From the IMG/VR virus record IMGVR_UViG_3300012928_000043, positions 1 to 23,798 of that record: a stretch of DNA of 23,798 nt; one strand, given 5' to 3'. The notes below the pieces were generated by a model, which ran no database searches, was not told the origin of the DNA, and saw only the letters and a list, made by a program, of their open reading frames with translations. Positions 15,401 to 23,269 of this stretch are shown here, piece after piece (within the stretch, counting starts at the first letter, position 1; each line of letters begins with the position of its first letter). The DNA comes from a virus. The position numbers and the translations under genes were made by a program.

Positions 15401-15701
15401 AGCTACAGATTTTACATTTGATTTTAAGTTAAGTAATTTAAATGCTTCTTATAAAAAAGCTACTAGAGATATGAACAGTTGGAGTAAAGCTGCATACAGA
15501 ATACTACCTTTTTTATATAAAAGAGAAACAAAACATATGATAGAAGACTACTTGGAAAATGACGATATTAATACATTTACCAATAAGTTTTTTAGATTAG
15601 CTAACAGAATAGGCATTGCAATAAAAGATAAACCTACTTTTACAATAAAAGAACAAAAAGCATGGAAAGATTGGTTAGAATCTTGGGTGCCAGGGTACTA
15701 A
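12435..15701 (+). CDS. Internal virion protein, T7 gp15-like
   Basis: This 1088-residue, mostly helical, Asn/Lys-rich protein occupies the place of T7 gp15 (747 residues), a core and ejection-channel component crossing the periplasm. The N-terminus (YQPSKRTGRVKFRN, then helices with TVDSAIDTLGKSQFENAKLS) and the C-terminal KDWLESWVPGY are suggestive, but I see no catalytic motif. It has no signal peptide and no strong membrane helix. It is joined to its neighbours by a shared base upstream and abutment downstream. The assignment is mainly positional. It is longer than the T7 protein and may include an extra domain. Confidence 0.72.
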   Translation: MVYQPSKRTGRVKFRNVGNVYTPQPSNTINTLVKTVDSAIDTLGKSQFENAKLSAISQGEINAYGITKDGQIDLSLLDTSGIDVDAGAFNFMNNIQKNAAVQLYKDNLYSNVANDIIVKANSDADKLFAENNDNPSVIKNGITTFKNSLKFDSAPDDFKNYIDHHITQAYGSAISKATANQIRNTRIKNINGATTAFQNKNIHLNTSLSTYMTSKDEKVKNRITQDFNEGIIDLLKVTVANKGDTDNVMKSINNSVMNLAQTYFTKTVNDIASNQGEDAARLYLANLTDNLVKDPLYLKKELEKNGIVISDKVKDKIGTKFSLNSIFASTDNFLEMANTAFKIQKEKRNAEQNTKKTKDQLIYNAISEKIIKYEIAALSGKTLPALPTINDINSANFISNKASGYKVDLLNKLKAANFTKLNLDREGNNNENKKLEGQIKSLLIRYNAQTWESTREKTKQDFMKNYAMVNDTGILSTDVNEKVANMLDKNRYEIITEAKELLKDWEVDKTGFKGGLYQQVIEAEQKYLDGVAKSENAVKVAFANSVFEIADTSPSNMSVAPSKLKPIIDSAIAYAQSKGDLDQAYRLSQRLQKYNKQWRDAMSKANRYKAMKENIEGKNNKFDYDQKDLEGMFKYYQILPELENMDINDDSKINANSQVIASAVNKYGYIPPAFKDLMQNMFLTDNDKTYDRGKAILREVFKPYMSMQNADERVKFKYFLGNQLSDIGMNSGIIEYLLTSDIDRKGFQDVINGTKELKNSTRSLSALIPDGVTYEEHINNIIQNTELYGGMWKGLLRYFGFYDSSSTYKKGDQDRIDGMLNQFGLSNLGEVLVGNKQFMKIIYAEVKPEINKYVQSGLPMDNNKIVTEAVGSVIARHVNKLGITKEMKDGEEVYSLSYMPIEKYIINSAPGMPSNISESPDLVRNIAIDSVKTFLQLKYPDRMGDPQFFAEIDKGNFRFIYNYESGPNNPTYTVLMMNPEDASDEGIPIATDFTFDFKLSNLNASYKKATRDMNSWSKAAYRILPFLYKRETKHMIEDYLENDDINTFTNKFFRLANRIGIAIKDKPTFTIKEQKAWKDWLESWVPGY

Positions 15702-18700
15702 ATGTTTAATGAAGAAACACCATTATTTATAACTCAAGAGTCAAAGAAGAATCTTGTTAATTCTTTGAACGATCATGACTTTTTTATGACTCAAGAAGTT
15801 ATCGATAATCCACCTACTTCTACATTAAACATGGATAAACCTTTTTATTATAGAAGTAACTATGAACAAGATCTAAAAGCTAATATGAGGAAGTATAATA
15901 TATTTCCAGCCATATCTAGGTTTTTAGAAAACCAGCAATTACCTGATGCTGATCCTAACTATGATCCATTTCAAGACCCACAGTTGGAAAAATATGGCTC
16001 TTATGTATGGAGGTTTGCTGATAGTAGTAGTGAAGCTGAGACAGCTTTAAGGATTGAAAGATTTGAACAAGATCGTGAAGATACCATGACAATAGCAGAA
16101 TCTACTAATTTATCTCCTATGCTTATTGCAAGTGGTGCATCACCTCTTTTGGCTACACCAGTTGCACCTCTGGCTATTATGAGGTCTGGAAGTTTATTAA
16201 AAAGGTTTTTAGGGGGTGCTGCTTTTAGTATGGCAGTATATTTGCCAGAAGAAGCTTTTATTGATGCTATGTCTGAAGATAGACAAACATCTGATTTAAT
16301 TTATCATTTAACTGCTGGATCACTTTTTCAAGGTATTTTTGCTTCTGCATTTGGCAAGCAAGGGTACAGAGGCTTTAGGCAGACTATGTTTAAATCAAAC
16401 ATGGCTTATGAACCTCCCCCTACCATTGCTAAAGAGTCTGATAACATGACACCAGCTGGACCAAAAGTAAACCCAGGTGTAGGTGCAAACATAAACCCAG
16501 CAAGTCCATTATATAGACAACAATTGTATACTATGATGGATGAAGACTCTCTTGTTGAAACTGGTGTTAAGTTAGAAAAGTTACCTTGGAATCCAGTACT
16601 TAGACTAGCACAAAGTCCTAATCCTATATCAAGAAAAGTATTTTCTAAGATAGTTGATGTAGGTGGTCTAATACAAAAGAAAGTTCTAAAAGAAGAAGCT
16701 ATGGACCAATCTGTAGAAGTTAATTTTAGAACAAAGTATATAGGTTTATTAGTAGATGCAACAAGAAGAATAGATTTTGAATATTTACAGTATAGAGGAT
16801 TACAACCTAGAAAAGGTGAGATAGGTCGTTCTGTACAAAAGATTAGACAAGCTATATCTGATAAACTTAGAGGTAACAATGGCAAAATATCTGATTATGA
16901 CTTTAGAGTTAGAGTTACAAAAGCATTAAGAAATGGTGGCAAAGATTTAGTTGATGATACTGCAACACCTTTTGTTAATAAAGCTGCAAGAAATGCAAGA
17001 CAAGTATTTAACAAAGTTAAAGACGAAGCACAAAGTGTAAAGTTATTTGAAAAAGAAGTAAGAGGTATAATTAATGGTTTAAAAGAAACTATAAGAAAAA
17101 CTACTGATGCCACAAAAAAAGCAGAGCTAGAAGATGAGCTAAGAAATGCAACTGCAAAATTACAACAGATTATGCAACATGGTCCTAGTATAAATACTGC
17201 TAAAGGTTATGTTACAAGAATACCTAGAATTGATAAACTAATGGAAAATAAAGAACTGTTTATACAAAGGGTATCACAATGGGCATTGAGTGCTAATTTT
17301 GGTTATGACACAATAGCTGCAAGAAAGTTTGCACAAAAGGTTCATGACCAATATACAAGAAGCAAACCATATTTTGACTTAGATGAAGGTGTAAGCCAGA
17401 TTGATTGGGTTAAAAACCCAGGATCTGTAAAAGAAAGAAGCTTTTTAATACCTGATGAAATTATAGAAGACTTTTTAGAAAACGATATAGAAGCAATACT
17501 GAGACATTATACAAAAACTATGGGAACTGACATAGAGCTTATGAGAATGTTTGGCAGTATAGATATGAAAAATATTCTAAAAGAAGTTACCGATGAATAT
17601 AAACTGCTAATGAGAGATGTAAGTGGTCCAGCCTTAAAAAAATTACAGAGACAGATGGATAGAGACATAGCAGATATAAAAGGTCTTAGAGATAGAGTAA
17701 GAGGAACCTATGGTGCTAGTAAAGATCCACATCAAATGTCTAGCAGATATGTAAGAGCCATGAAGTCTTTTAATGTTATGGTTGGCATGGGCAATGCTAC
17801 AATATCAAGTATACCTGATGTTATAAGAACAGTTATGACTGAAGGTCTTATGACAACATATGAAAAAGGCATATCAAAATGGTTTAGTCATGTAGATGAC
17901 ACACTAAAAAAACTAAAAGCAAGAGAACTTAGGGCAGCTGGTGTAGCTGGAGATGCATCATTAGGATTAAGATCTCATGCTTATGCTGACATAGGCGATA
18001 CTTTTGGCTCTAGGTTTGGTGTTGAAAGAAAACTTTATAATGCAACTAACGTATTCTTTATACTTAATGGATTAAACTACTGGAATCAAATGATGAAAGA
18101 GTTTGCTGGAGGTGTCATTATGTTTAGAATGACAGATTCGATAATGAAGCCATGGGCAAGTCTTTCTACTAGTGCAAAAGAAAAATTACTAAAAGCTGGT
18201 ATTGATGAAGTAGATGCCTTTAGCATGCAACAACTTATTACAAAACATGGTAGAAAAGAAAATGGTGAGTGGTTTCCAAATACTGATCTATGGCCTATGA
18301 AAGAAAGACAGTTATTTAGAAATGCTTTAAATCAAGCAGTAGATAGAACTATTGTAACACCTGGAGCTGGTGACAGAGCTTTATGGACATCTACAGAGTT
18401 TGGGTCACTCATAACTCAGTTTAGAGGATTTGGTCAAGGTGCAACTATCAGAGTCCTAACATCTGGCTTACAAGAAAGAGAAGGGGCTTTTTACCAAGGC
18501 GCCATCGGATTAATAGGATTAGCATATATGGTTAACCAATTTAAAAGAATACAATATGGTATGGACAGAGAACAAGACATGAGTGAAAAACTATTAGATG
18601 CTGTAGATAGGTCTGGTGTTCTTGGTTACTTTATGGATTTTAATAATGCATTAGAAAAGATTACAGATTACAAGTTAGGTCTTGGGCCTTTCCTTACTAA

Positions 18701-18935
18701 TCGTGATCCTTTTCCAATGCCCTTTGGAGCTAAAATAGGTGCATTGTTTGGACCAGCTGCACAAAATGTGAATAATGCAATTGGTGTAACAGCAGATATA
18801 CTAACAGGACAAGCTAATGCAAAAACATTAGAGTCAAGTAGATTTTTAGTGCCAGGGGGTAATATAGCTTATTTAGATCCAATTTATGATGGTATCTTTA
18901 ATTACCCTAAGAATGTGAATAGTAAAAGTAATTAA
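15702..18935 (+). CDS. Internal virion protein, T7 gp16-like
   Basis: This 1077-residue protein is in the position of T7 gp16 (1318 residues), which enters the cytoplasmic membrane during ejection. Hydrophobic small-residue segments at about 138-160, 168-185 and 200-218 could be membrane-active. The middle (about 400-500) is helical and charged, and the C-terminal part contains aromatic and Gly-rich helices (FGSLITQFRGFGQGATIR, FLTNRDPFPMPFGAKIGALFGP). I did not find a clear lytic transglycosylase motif at the N-terminus, where T7 gp16 carries one. It is followed 19 nt later by the tail fibre gene. Confidence 0.78.
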   Translation: MFNEETPLFITQESKKNLVNSLNDHDFFMTQEVIDNPPTSTLNMDKPFYYRSNYEQDLKANMRKYNIFPAISRFLENQQLPDADPNYDPFQDPQLEKYGSYVWRFADSSSEAETALRIERFEQDREDTMTIAESTNLSPMLIASGASPLLATPVAPLAIMRSGSLLKRFLGGAAFSMAVYLPEEAFIDAMSEDRQTSDLIYHLTAGSLFQGIFASAFGKQGYRGFRQTMFKSNMAYEPPPTIAKESDNMTPAGPKVNPGVGANINPASPLYRQQLYTMMDEDSLVETGVKLEKLPWNPVLRLAQSPNPISRKVFSKIVDVGGLIQKKVLKEEAMDQSVEVNFRTKYIGLLVDATRRIDFEYLQYRGLQPRKGEIGRSVQKIRQAISDKLRGNNGKISDYDFRVRVTKALRNGGKDLVDDTATPFVNKAARNARQVFNKVKDEAQSVKLFEKEVRGIINGLKETIRKTTDATKKAELEDELRNATAKLQQIMQHGPSINTAKGYVTRIPRIDKLMENKELFIQRVSQWALSANFGYDTIAARKFAQKVHDQYTRSKPYFDLDEGVSQIDWVKNPGSVKERSFLIPDEIIEDFLENDIEAILRHYTKTMGTDIELMRMFGSIDMKNILKEVTDEYKLLMRDVSGPALKKLQRQMDRDIADIKGLRDRVRGTYGASKDPHQMSSRYVRAMKSFNVMVGMGNATISSIPDVIRTVMTEGLMTTYEKGISKWFSHVDDTLKKLKARELRAAGVAGDASLGLRSHAYADIGDTFGSRFGVERKLYNATNVFFILNGLNYWNQMMKEFAGGVIMFRMTDSIMKPWASLSTSAKEKLLKAGIDEVDAFSMQQLITKHGRKENGEWFPNTDLWPMKERQLFRNALNQAVDRTIVTPGAGDRALWTSTEFGSLITQFRGFGQGATIRVLTSGLQEREGAFYQGAIGLIGLAYMVNQFKRIQYGMDREQDMSEKLLDAVDRSGVLGYFMDFNNALEKITDYKLGLGPFLTNRDPFPMPFGAKIGALFGPAAQNVNNAIGVTADILTGQANAKTLESSRFLVPGGNIAYLDPIYDGIFNYPKNVNSKSN

Positions 18936-18954
18936 TATAATGGATAAATAAAGT

Positions 18955-19896
18955 ATGGCTACTGTAGTAATAAATGATAATGACGCTAGAATCAAATATG
19001 ACAATCAAGCTGTTGTTGCAAATGTAACAGAATTGATTATTGATTTTCCGTTTTTCTCATTAGATGACATTAAGGTAATTAGAACTGCCAGTGATAATAC
19101 TGAAGTTCAGTTACAAAGAGGTACTGCAACAAATCAGTTCTCAGTAACAGGTTCAGCAGTTGATGATGGCTTTACTGGTGGTTTCATTAAACTAAATGAT
19201 ACTAATGACAATACATTTAGTTATACAATATTTAGAGACACACCAGTAGCAAGAACAAGTGACTTTCCAACTTCTGGGCCATTTAATATTTCTACATTAA
19301 ATACAGAGCTAGATAAATTATTTGCAATCATGCAACAGTTAGAAACTGCTGTTGGTCGTTCTATGACATTAAAAGATTCTGACTCTGCAACAACAATTGA
19401 TATTCCATTAACTTCTGCTAGAGCTAATAGATTGCTTGCATTTGATGGTTCAGGTAATACTGTAGCTGGTCCAACTACTGCATCTGTAGTTGATGTAGGT
19501 ACACAGTTAACTGCTGCAACTGAAGCTGCATCTACTGCAACTACACAAGCTGGCTTAGCCTTGCAAGCTGCACAAGATGCAACAGATGCTAATACAAATG
19601 CACAAGCTGCATTAACTGCCGCTGGTATACCAAGTAGTTTATCAGGTCAAGGTGGTAAAATATTACAAGTTAATTCTGGTGGAACTGCATATGAACTTGC
19701 TGTTTCAGCAACAAATAATGGAGTTTTTTATGGACTCCGTGTCGACACTACTACTGGTCATCTAGTAGTAGATAGTACAACTTTAGGTGGTAGTGAAAGT
19801 TTTAATATAGATAACTATGATAATTACTTCTTTTCTTCTCCTAATATTGGATTTTCTTTAGATTCATCTGGAGATTTAATTTTAACCACACCGTAG
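18955..19896 (+). CDS. Tail fibre adaptor with T7 gp17-like N-terminal domain
   Basis: Of 313 residues, about 1-150 match the T7 gp17 anchoring domain in pattern: YDNQAVVANVTELIIDFPFF, VQLQRGTATNQFSVTG, and FRDTPVARTSDFPTSGPFN. These are followed by a helix (LNTELDKLFAIMQQLETAVGRSM). Residues 180-225 form an Ala/Thr-rich helical, probably coiled-coil, shaft (AATEAASTATTQAGLALQAA). The short C-terminal part (230-313) is strand-rich and ends without a large receptor domain. It therefore looks like a short stalk that attaches a separate receptor-binding protein, the next gene. Its ribosome site is weak; an ATG at 18940 leads only to MDK. Confidence 0.88.
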   Translation: MATVVINDNDARIKYDNQAVVANVTELIIDFPFFSLDDIKVIRTASDNTEVQLQRGTATNQFSVTGSAVDDGFTGGFIKLNDTNDNTFSYTIFRDTPVARTSDFPTSGPFNISTLNTELDKLFAIMQQLETAVGRSMTLKDSDSATTIDIPLTSARANRLLAFDGSGNTVAGPTTASVVDVGTQLTAATEAASTATTQAGLALQAAQDATDANTNAQAALTAAGIPSSLSGQGGKILQVNSGGTAYELAVSATNNGVFYGLRVDTTTGHLVVDSTTLGGSESFNIDNYDNYFFSSPNIGFSLDSSGDLILTTP

Positions 19897-19905
19897 GAGG
19901 TTCTA

Positions 19906-21966
19906 TTGGCAACAATAAATGTAGGAAAACTAAGGGTAAATTGGAGAGGAGCATATAATGCCGCTACTGCTTACGAAGTAAATGATGCAGTATCCTACCA
20001 AGGTAACTCTTATATAGCAATTGATGCAACGACTGGGAATTTACCCACCGTAACAACTAAATGGAATGTTATGGCACAGGGTACAAATCCTTTAACAACT
20101 GCTGGTGACATAATGAGTCACGATGGGTCTAGTGCAATAAGAGTACCAGTTGGCAATGTTGGTCAAGCATTACAAGTAACAGGTGCAAACACATTAGGAT
20201 TTGGTAACCAAAAAGGTTTTCAAGGTATTGATGTACTAGAGTCTAATGTGCCTTTATATGCAAATACAACAAACAATACTATTCCTGGCACAGATGGTAA
20301 AAGGCCTTGGTTAGCACAATATAATGGCAAATCAGGTGCTTCTGCTGATTGGATTCCTGTAGATGGTATGCCAAATGGTCATATGAGTCCAGTTAAAAGA
20401 GGTCACGATGAGTATATGGATAGTAGAACACAGTTCTTTTTTATAAACTCTAACCATGAAATAATGACAATGGGTCATTCTTCATATGGAAGTGGGTCAT
20501 TTGACAATGGTAATTTTAATCCTAGAGTTCAAAGAAACCTTGCTTTATCTATGGAATTTGGTGGCATGGCTGCTGACGAAAAATTTGTTCGTATTTGGTA
20601 TACTGGTAATTGGACAATGTATGCCCTTACAAATAAAGGTAATGTATGGGTACAAGGTGAAAATGGCCTTGGTCAATTAGGTTTAGGCGACACTAATGAC
20701 AGACATCAATTAGTTAGAAATCCTTATCTTGGTCCAGATGCAACAAATAACAGTATTACATGTGAAGTATCAGGCATAGCAATAAATGATGCTAGAGGCT
20801 ATCAAGGCATGGGTAATACTCATGCTTTCTTTATACTGCATGATGGTCGTGTTATGGCTTGTGGATGGGCTGGTAGTGGTTCATTAGGTAGTGGTAATAC
20901 AACTGCTGTTAATATACCTACAATTATAAGTGGTCTTACAAATATATGTATGGTTGCTTGTGGGTATCGTGATACCTATGCAGTAGATACAAGTGGTAAT
21001 GCTTTTCATACAGGTGCTGATACAAATAGCATGTCATCTTTAGGCAGTAGCAGAAACTCATTTGCACAAATGACTGCTGTAACAAATTGTCAACAAATTC
21101 TTAACTGTTGTACTTACTACTATAATGGTGCTGTAGCAGCTTCTGCATACTATATTAATACAACTGGTGACTTGTATGGTATTGGCTACAATGGTGTTGG
21201 TAATATAGCACAAGGTAATACAACTAGTCCTATTTCTACTTGGTCACAAATTGGTGGTAGTGAAAACTTTAGTGCAGTACAAGCTGCTGGTAATGCTACA
21301 ACATTGAGTGTACTAGCTTGGCTTGGCAACTCATCTGGTCAAGATGGTCCAGGCGATATGTATACTTATACTATAGCAGCTAATACTGGCATGCCTTTTA
21401 GAATGTTTGGTTACAATAATAATGGTCAACATTTACAAGGTGACACAACTGCTAATCAGTCTGTTAGAACACCAAGTACTAATACATTTAATCCAAGTGG
21501 TGTGCATGTACACAATACTGTTAGTGCTAGTGCTGATGGATCTATAACTAAAACTGGACTTGTATTCCCAAGAAATAACATGAAAGCATGTTTTCCAATA
21601 AGAACAAGTGGTTATAACTCTCCAGGTTGGTGGGGTATAGATACTCAAGGTCGTCTTTGGATGTGGGGATATATGGCACAAGTTTTTGATAGAAATGCTA
21701 ATACAGGTGCTGAGACATTTAGCTTAGCTTATAATTTCCCATGTCCTGCTCAGCATACATTAACTGGACAAACTGCATGGTGGGCTGGAGAAGTAGATAA
21801 TTCATTTGTTGATATTCAATCTGCTGGTCATTACTATAGTGGTTATTGGACTCATTTTGCAAGAATGAGTAATGGTGATCTATATATGATAGGCAACAAT
21901 TATTATTACCAACATGGATGTTCTCAAAACGTACATCATCATTGGTGGCATAAAAGAAACCCATAG
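19906..21966 (+). CDS. Receptor-binding candidate with RCC1-like beta-propeller
   Basis: It has 686 residues and starts at TTG 19906, 5 nt after AGGAGG (19895-19900). Residues 12-57 (WRGAYNAATAYEVNDAVSYQ to WNVM) match the carbohydrate-binding type 5/12 (chitin-binding-like) pattern. Residues 62-101 hold a fibre-like TTAGDIMSHDG and GQALQVTGANTLGFG segment. From about 225 to 672 there are repeated blades: NKGNVWVQGENGLGQLGLGDTND, DGRVMACGWAGSGSLGSGNTT, SGNAFHTG, TTGDLYGIGYNGVGNIAQGNTT, FGYNNNGQHLQGDTTAN, TQGRLWMWGYM and NGDLYMIGNNYYYQHG. These fit RCC1-type repeats. The C-terminus is His/Trp-rich (HHHWWHKRNP). The role in host recognition is inferred from position and domains. Confidence 0.88.
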   Translation: MATINVGKLRVNWRGAYNAATAYEVNDAVSYQGNSYIAIDATTGNLPTVTTKWNVMAQGTNPLTTAGDIMSHDGSSAIRVPVGNVGQALQVTGANTLGFGNQKGFQGIDVLESNVPLYANTTNNTIPGTDGKRPWLAQYNGKSGASADWIPVDGMPNGHMSPVKRGHDEYMDSRTQFFFINSNHEIMTMGHSSYGSGSFDNGNFNPRVQRNLALSMEFGGMAADEKFVRIWYTGNWTMYALTNKGNVWVQGENGLGQLGLGDTNDRHQLVRNPYLGPDATNNSITCEVSGIAINDARGYQGMGNTHAFFILHDGRVMACGWAGSGSLGSGNTTAVNIPTIISGLTNICMVACGYRDTYAVDTSGNAFHTGADTNSMSSLGSSRNSFAQMTAVTNCQQILNCCTYYYNGAVAASAYYINTTGDLYGIGYNGVGNIAQGNTTSPISTWSQIGGSENFSAVQAAGNATTLSVLAWLGNSSGQDGPGDMYTYTIAANTGMPFRMFGYNNNGQHLQGDTTANQSVRTPSTNTFNPSGVHVHNTVSASADGSITKTGLVFPRNNMKACFPIRTSGYNSPGWWGIDTQGRLWMWGYMAQVFDRNANTGAETFSLAYNFPCPAQHTLTGQTAWWAGEVDNSFVDIQSAGHYYSGYWTHFARMSNGDLYMIGNNYYYQHGCSQNVHHHWWHKRNP

Positions 21967-21974
21967 GAGCAAAC

Positions 21975-22388
21975 ATGACATTTACACCTCATTTAAAAAG
22001 AAAGTTATATAAAACAGTTCTGAAGAGAAATCAGATAAAACATCCAGACACTCTTCCATCACCTGATGGAGCTGGTAAAGATCAGGATTATGTAAAACCA
22101 ATTATATGGCATGAAATAGGGGATAAGATTTACGCAACAATGTGGGATGATTACGCAACACAGTATAACAAGTTCAATGCTAATAAGTTTGTATTAGCTG
22201 ATTCAGATGATGCAACTAAAGTAAAATCTTTGTTTGATAAAGAAGTTACAAATGAAATAAATCACGAAGTTACTAATAAATATACTGCTACACAACTAGC
22301 AGTACCAACTGATGCTATAAAGAAAGATATTACTGCAATAACTAAAAAGTTTAATGACATGTACGATAGCATGGTAATAATAAAATAG
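21975..22388 (+). CDS. Unknown protein after the receptor-binding gene
   Basis: This 137-residue soluble-looking protein is not recognised. A mixed N-terminal part (HPDTLPSPDGAGKDQDY, IIWHEIGDKIYATMWDDYATQYN) is followed by helical C-terminal segments with Asp, Lys and Thr. It has no Cys, signal peptide or membrane helix. AGGAG (21965-21969) lies 5 nt before the ATG. Its place directly behind a fibre gene allows a fibre chaperone or cap, but this is only position. The TAG overlaps the possible GTG start of the next gene. Confidence 0.7.
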   Translation: MTFTPHLKRKLYKTVLKRNQIKHPDTLPSPDGAGKDQDYVKPIIWHEIGDKIYATMWDDYATQYNKFNANKFVLADSDDATKVKSLFDKEVTNEINHEVTNKYTATQLAVPTDAIKKDITAITKKFNDMYDSMVIIK

Positions 22389-22585
22389 TGTGGCATATTA
22401 TATTGGAATATATGCCTATGCCTAAATTATCAGTACAAGAAGTGAAAGCAGAGTTAGACACACATGAAGCTGTGTGTGCTGAACGATGGAAAGAAACAAT
22501 ATTAAGAATTAAACGTATTGAACATATTATGATTGGTACTGCTGGTACAACAATTGTTTTATTGATAGGTTTGCTTGTGAGGTAA
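22388..22585 (+). CDS. Small membrane protein, possible holin or XhlA-like
   Basis: It has up to 65 residues. An amphipathic, charged helix (VQEVKAELDTHEAVCAERWKETILRIKRIEHIM) leads into one C-terminal membrane helix (about 47-64, MIGTAGTTIVLLIGLLVR). This is the plan of haemolysin XhlA-type and some holin-like phage proteins, with a predicted cytoplasmic N-terminus. The GTG at 22388 shares a base with the previous TAG, but no good ribosome site precedes it. ATG 22412 or 22418 in the same frame would give 57 or 55 residues and may be the true start. A lysis role is inferred from topology and position. Confidence 0.65.
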   Translation: MWHIILEYMPMPKLSVQEVKAELDTHEAVCAERWKETILRIKRIEHIMIGTAGTTIVLLIGLLVR

Positions 22586-22586
22586 A

Positions 22587-23078
22587 ATGGATCCAGCCAC
22601 TATTGGGTTGTTATTAACTGGTGCAACCAAAGCATTTAATTATCTAAAACAAGGAGTGGCCCTCGGTAAAGATTTAGAATCCATGTCCAGCCAAGTGTCC
22701 AAATGGATTAGTTCAAGTAGTGACATTGACCACATGGAGAAAAGGGCTAAGAATCCTCCATTAGTCCTATCTTGGCTCAAGGGTGGCACTATTGAACAGG
22801 TCGCCCTTGAGTCTTATATGGCAAAGAAAAAGCTAGACAAACAAAGATACGAACTTAAAAATCTAATTAATATGTCATATGGTCCACAAGGTTGGAATGA
22901 ACTTATGGCATTAGAAGGTCGTATTAGAAAAGAACGTCAAGCAGCTGTATATGCTAGACAACAAAAGATGGACAAAATACTTAATTGGATTGGCATTGTT
23001 GTCTTATCTATTACTATAATCGGCTTAATACTCTTTATGGCTTGGCTCTATAGAGAAAAGAAGTTTGGTAGATTATGA
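22587..23078 (+). CDS. Membrane-anchored protein, unknown (lysis or tail region)
   Basis: This 163-residue protein begins MDPATIGLLLTGATKAFNYL, a short amphipathic or hydrophobic helix. It continues with a charged helical body (YMAKKKLDKQRYELKNLIN) and has a strong membrane helix at about 131-154 (ILNWIGIVVLSITIIGLILFMAWLY), followed by a basic end that should face the cytoplasm. The family of short phage proteins starting MDP-TIG is familiar from marine podoviruses, but its function is unknown to me. It starts 1 nt after the previous TAA and its TGA overlaps the next ATG (ATGA). A spanin- or holin-related role is possible. Confidence 0.7.
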   Translation: MDPATIGLLLTGATKAFNYLKQGVALGKDLESMSSQVSKWISSSSDIDHMEKRAKNPPLVLSWLKGGTIEQVALESYMAKKKLDKQRYELKNLINMSYGPQGWNELMALEGRIRKERQAAVYARQQKMDKILNWIGIVVLSITIIGLILFMAWLYREKKFGRL

Positions 23079-23269
23079 AGCCAGCTTTTGTATTGTTGTG
23101 TTATCTTGCTGGCAATCCAGCTGGACAGTTACACTTAGCAAGTGTTAATAACTGTGTATATTTTAAAAAGTTTCTTACAAATCAAACAGTTAAGATTGGT
23201 GAGGAAACAAAAAACTATGAGTGTTATTGCAAACTTGTTAAGGTAAATAATCAGATGAGATTATACTAA
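23075..23269 (+). CDS. Small Cys-containing protein
   Basis: This 64-residue protein has a short hydrophobic start (AFVLLCYLAG) that is too short for a confident signal peptide. Four Cys (9, 27, 50 and 52) include a C-x-C pair (YECYCKL). The pattern suggests a compact, possibly disulphide-linked or metal-bound fold. It overlaps the previous gene by four bases and the next by one, so it is in a coupled run. It is not recognised. A small tail or lysis accessory protein is possible from context only. Confidence 0.6.
   Translation: MKPAFVLLCYLAGNPAGQLHLASVNNCVYFKKFLTNQTVKIGEETKNYECYCKLVKVNNQMRLY

Noticed and set aside
16406-17113. Long minus-strand ORFs inside the gp16-like gene
   Set aside because: They are explained by codon bias of the sense gene, with no start signals and no recognisable protein pattern.
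21433-21976. Minus-strand ORFs opposite the receptor-binding gene
   Set aside because: They are antisense to a repeat-bearing gene; their composition mirrors it and no ribosome sites are seen.
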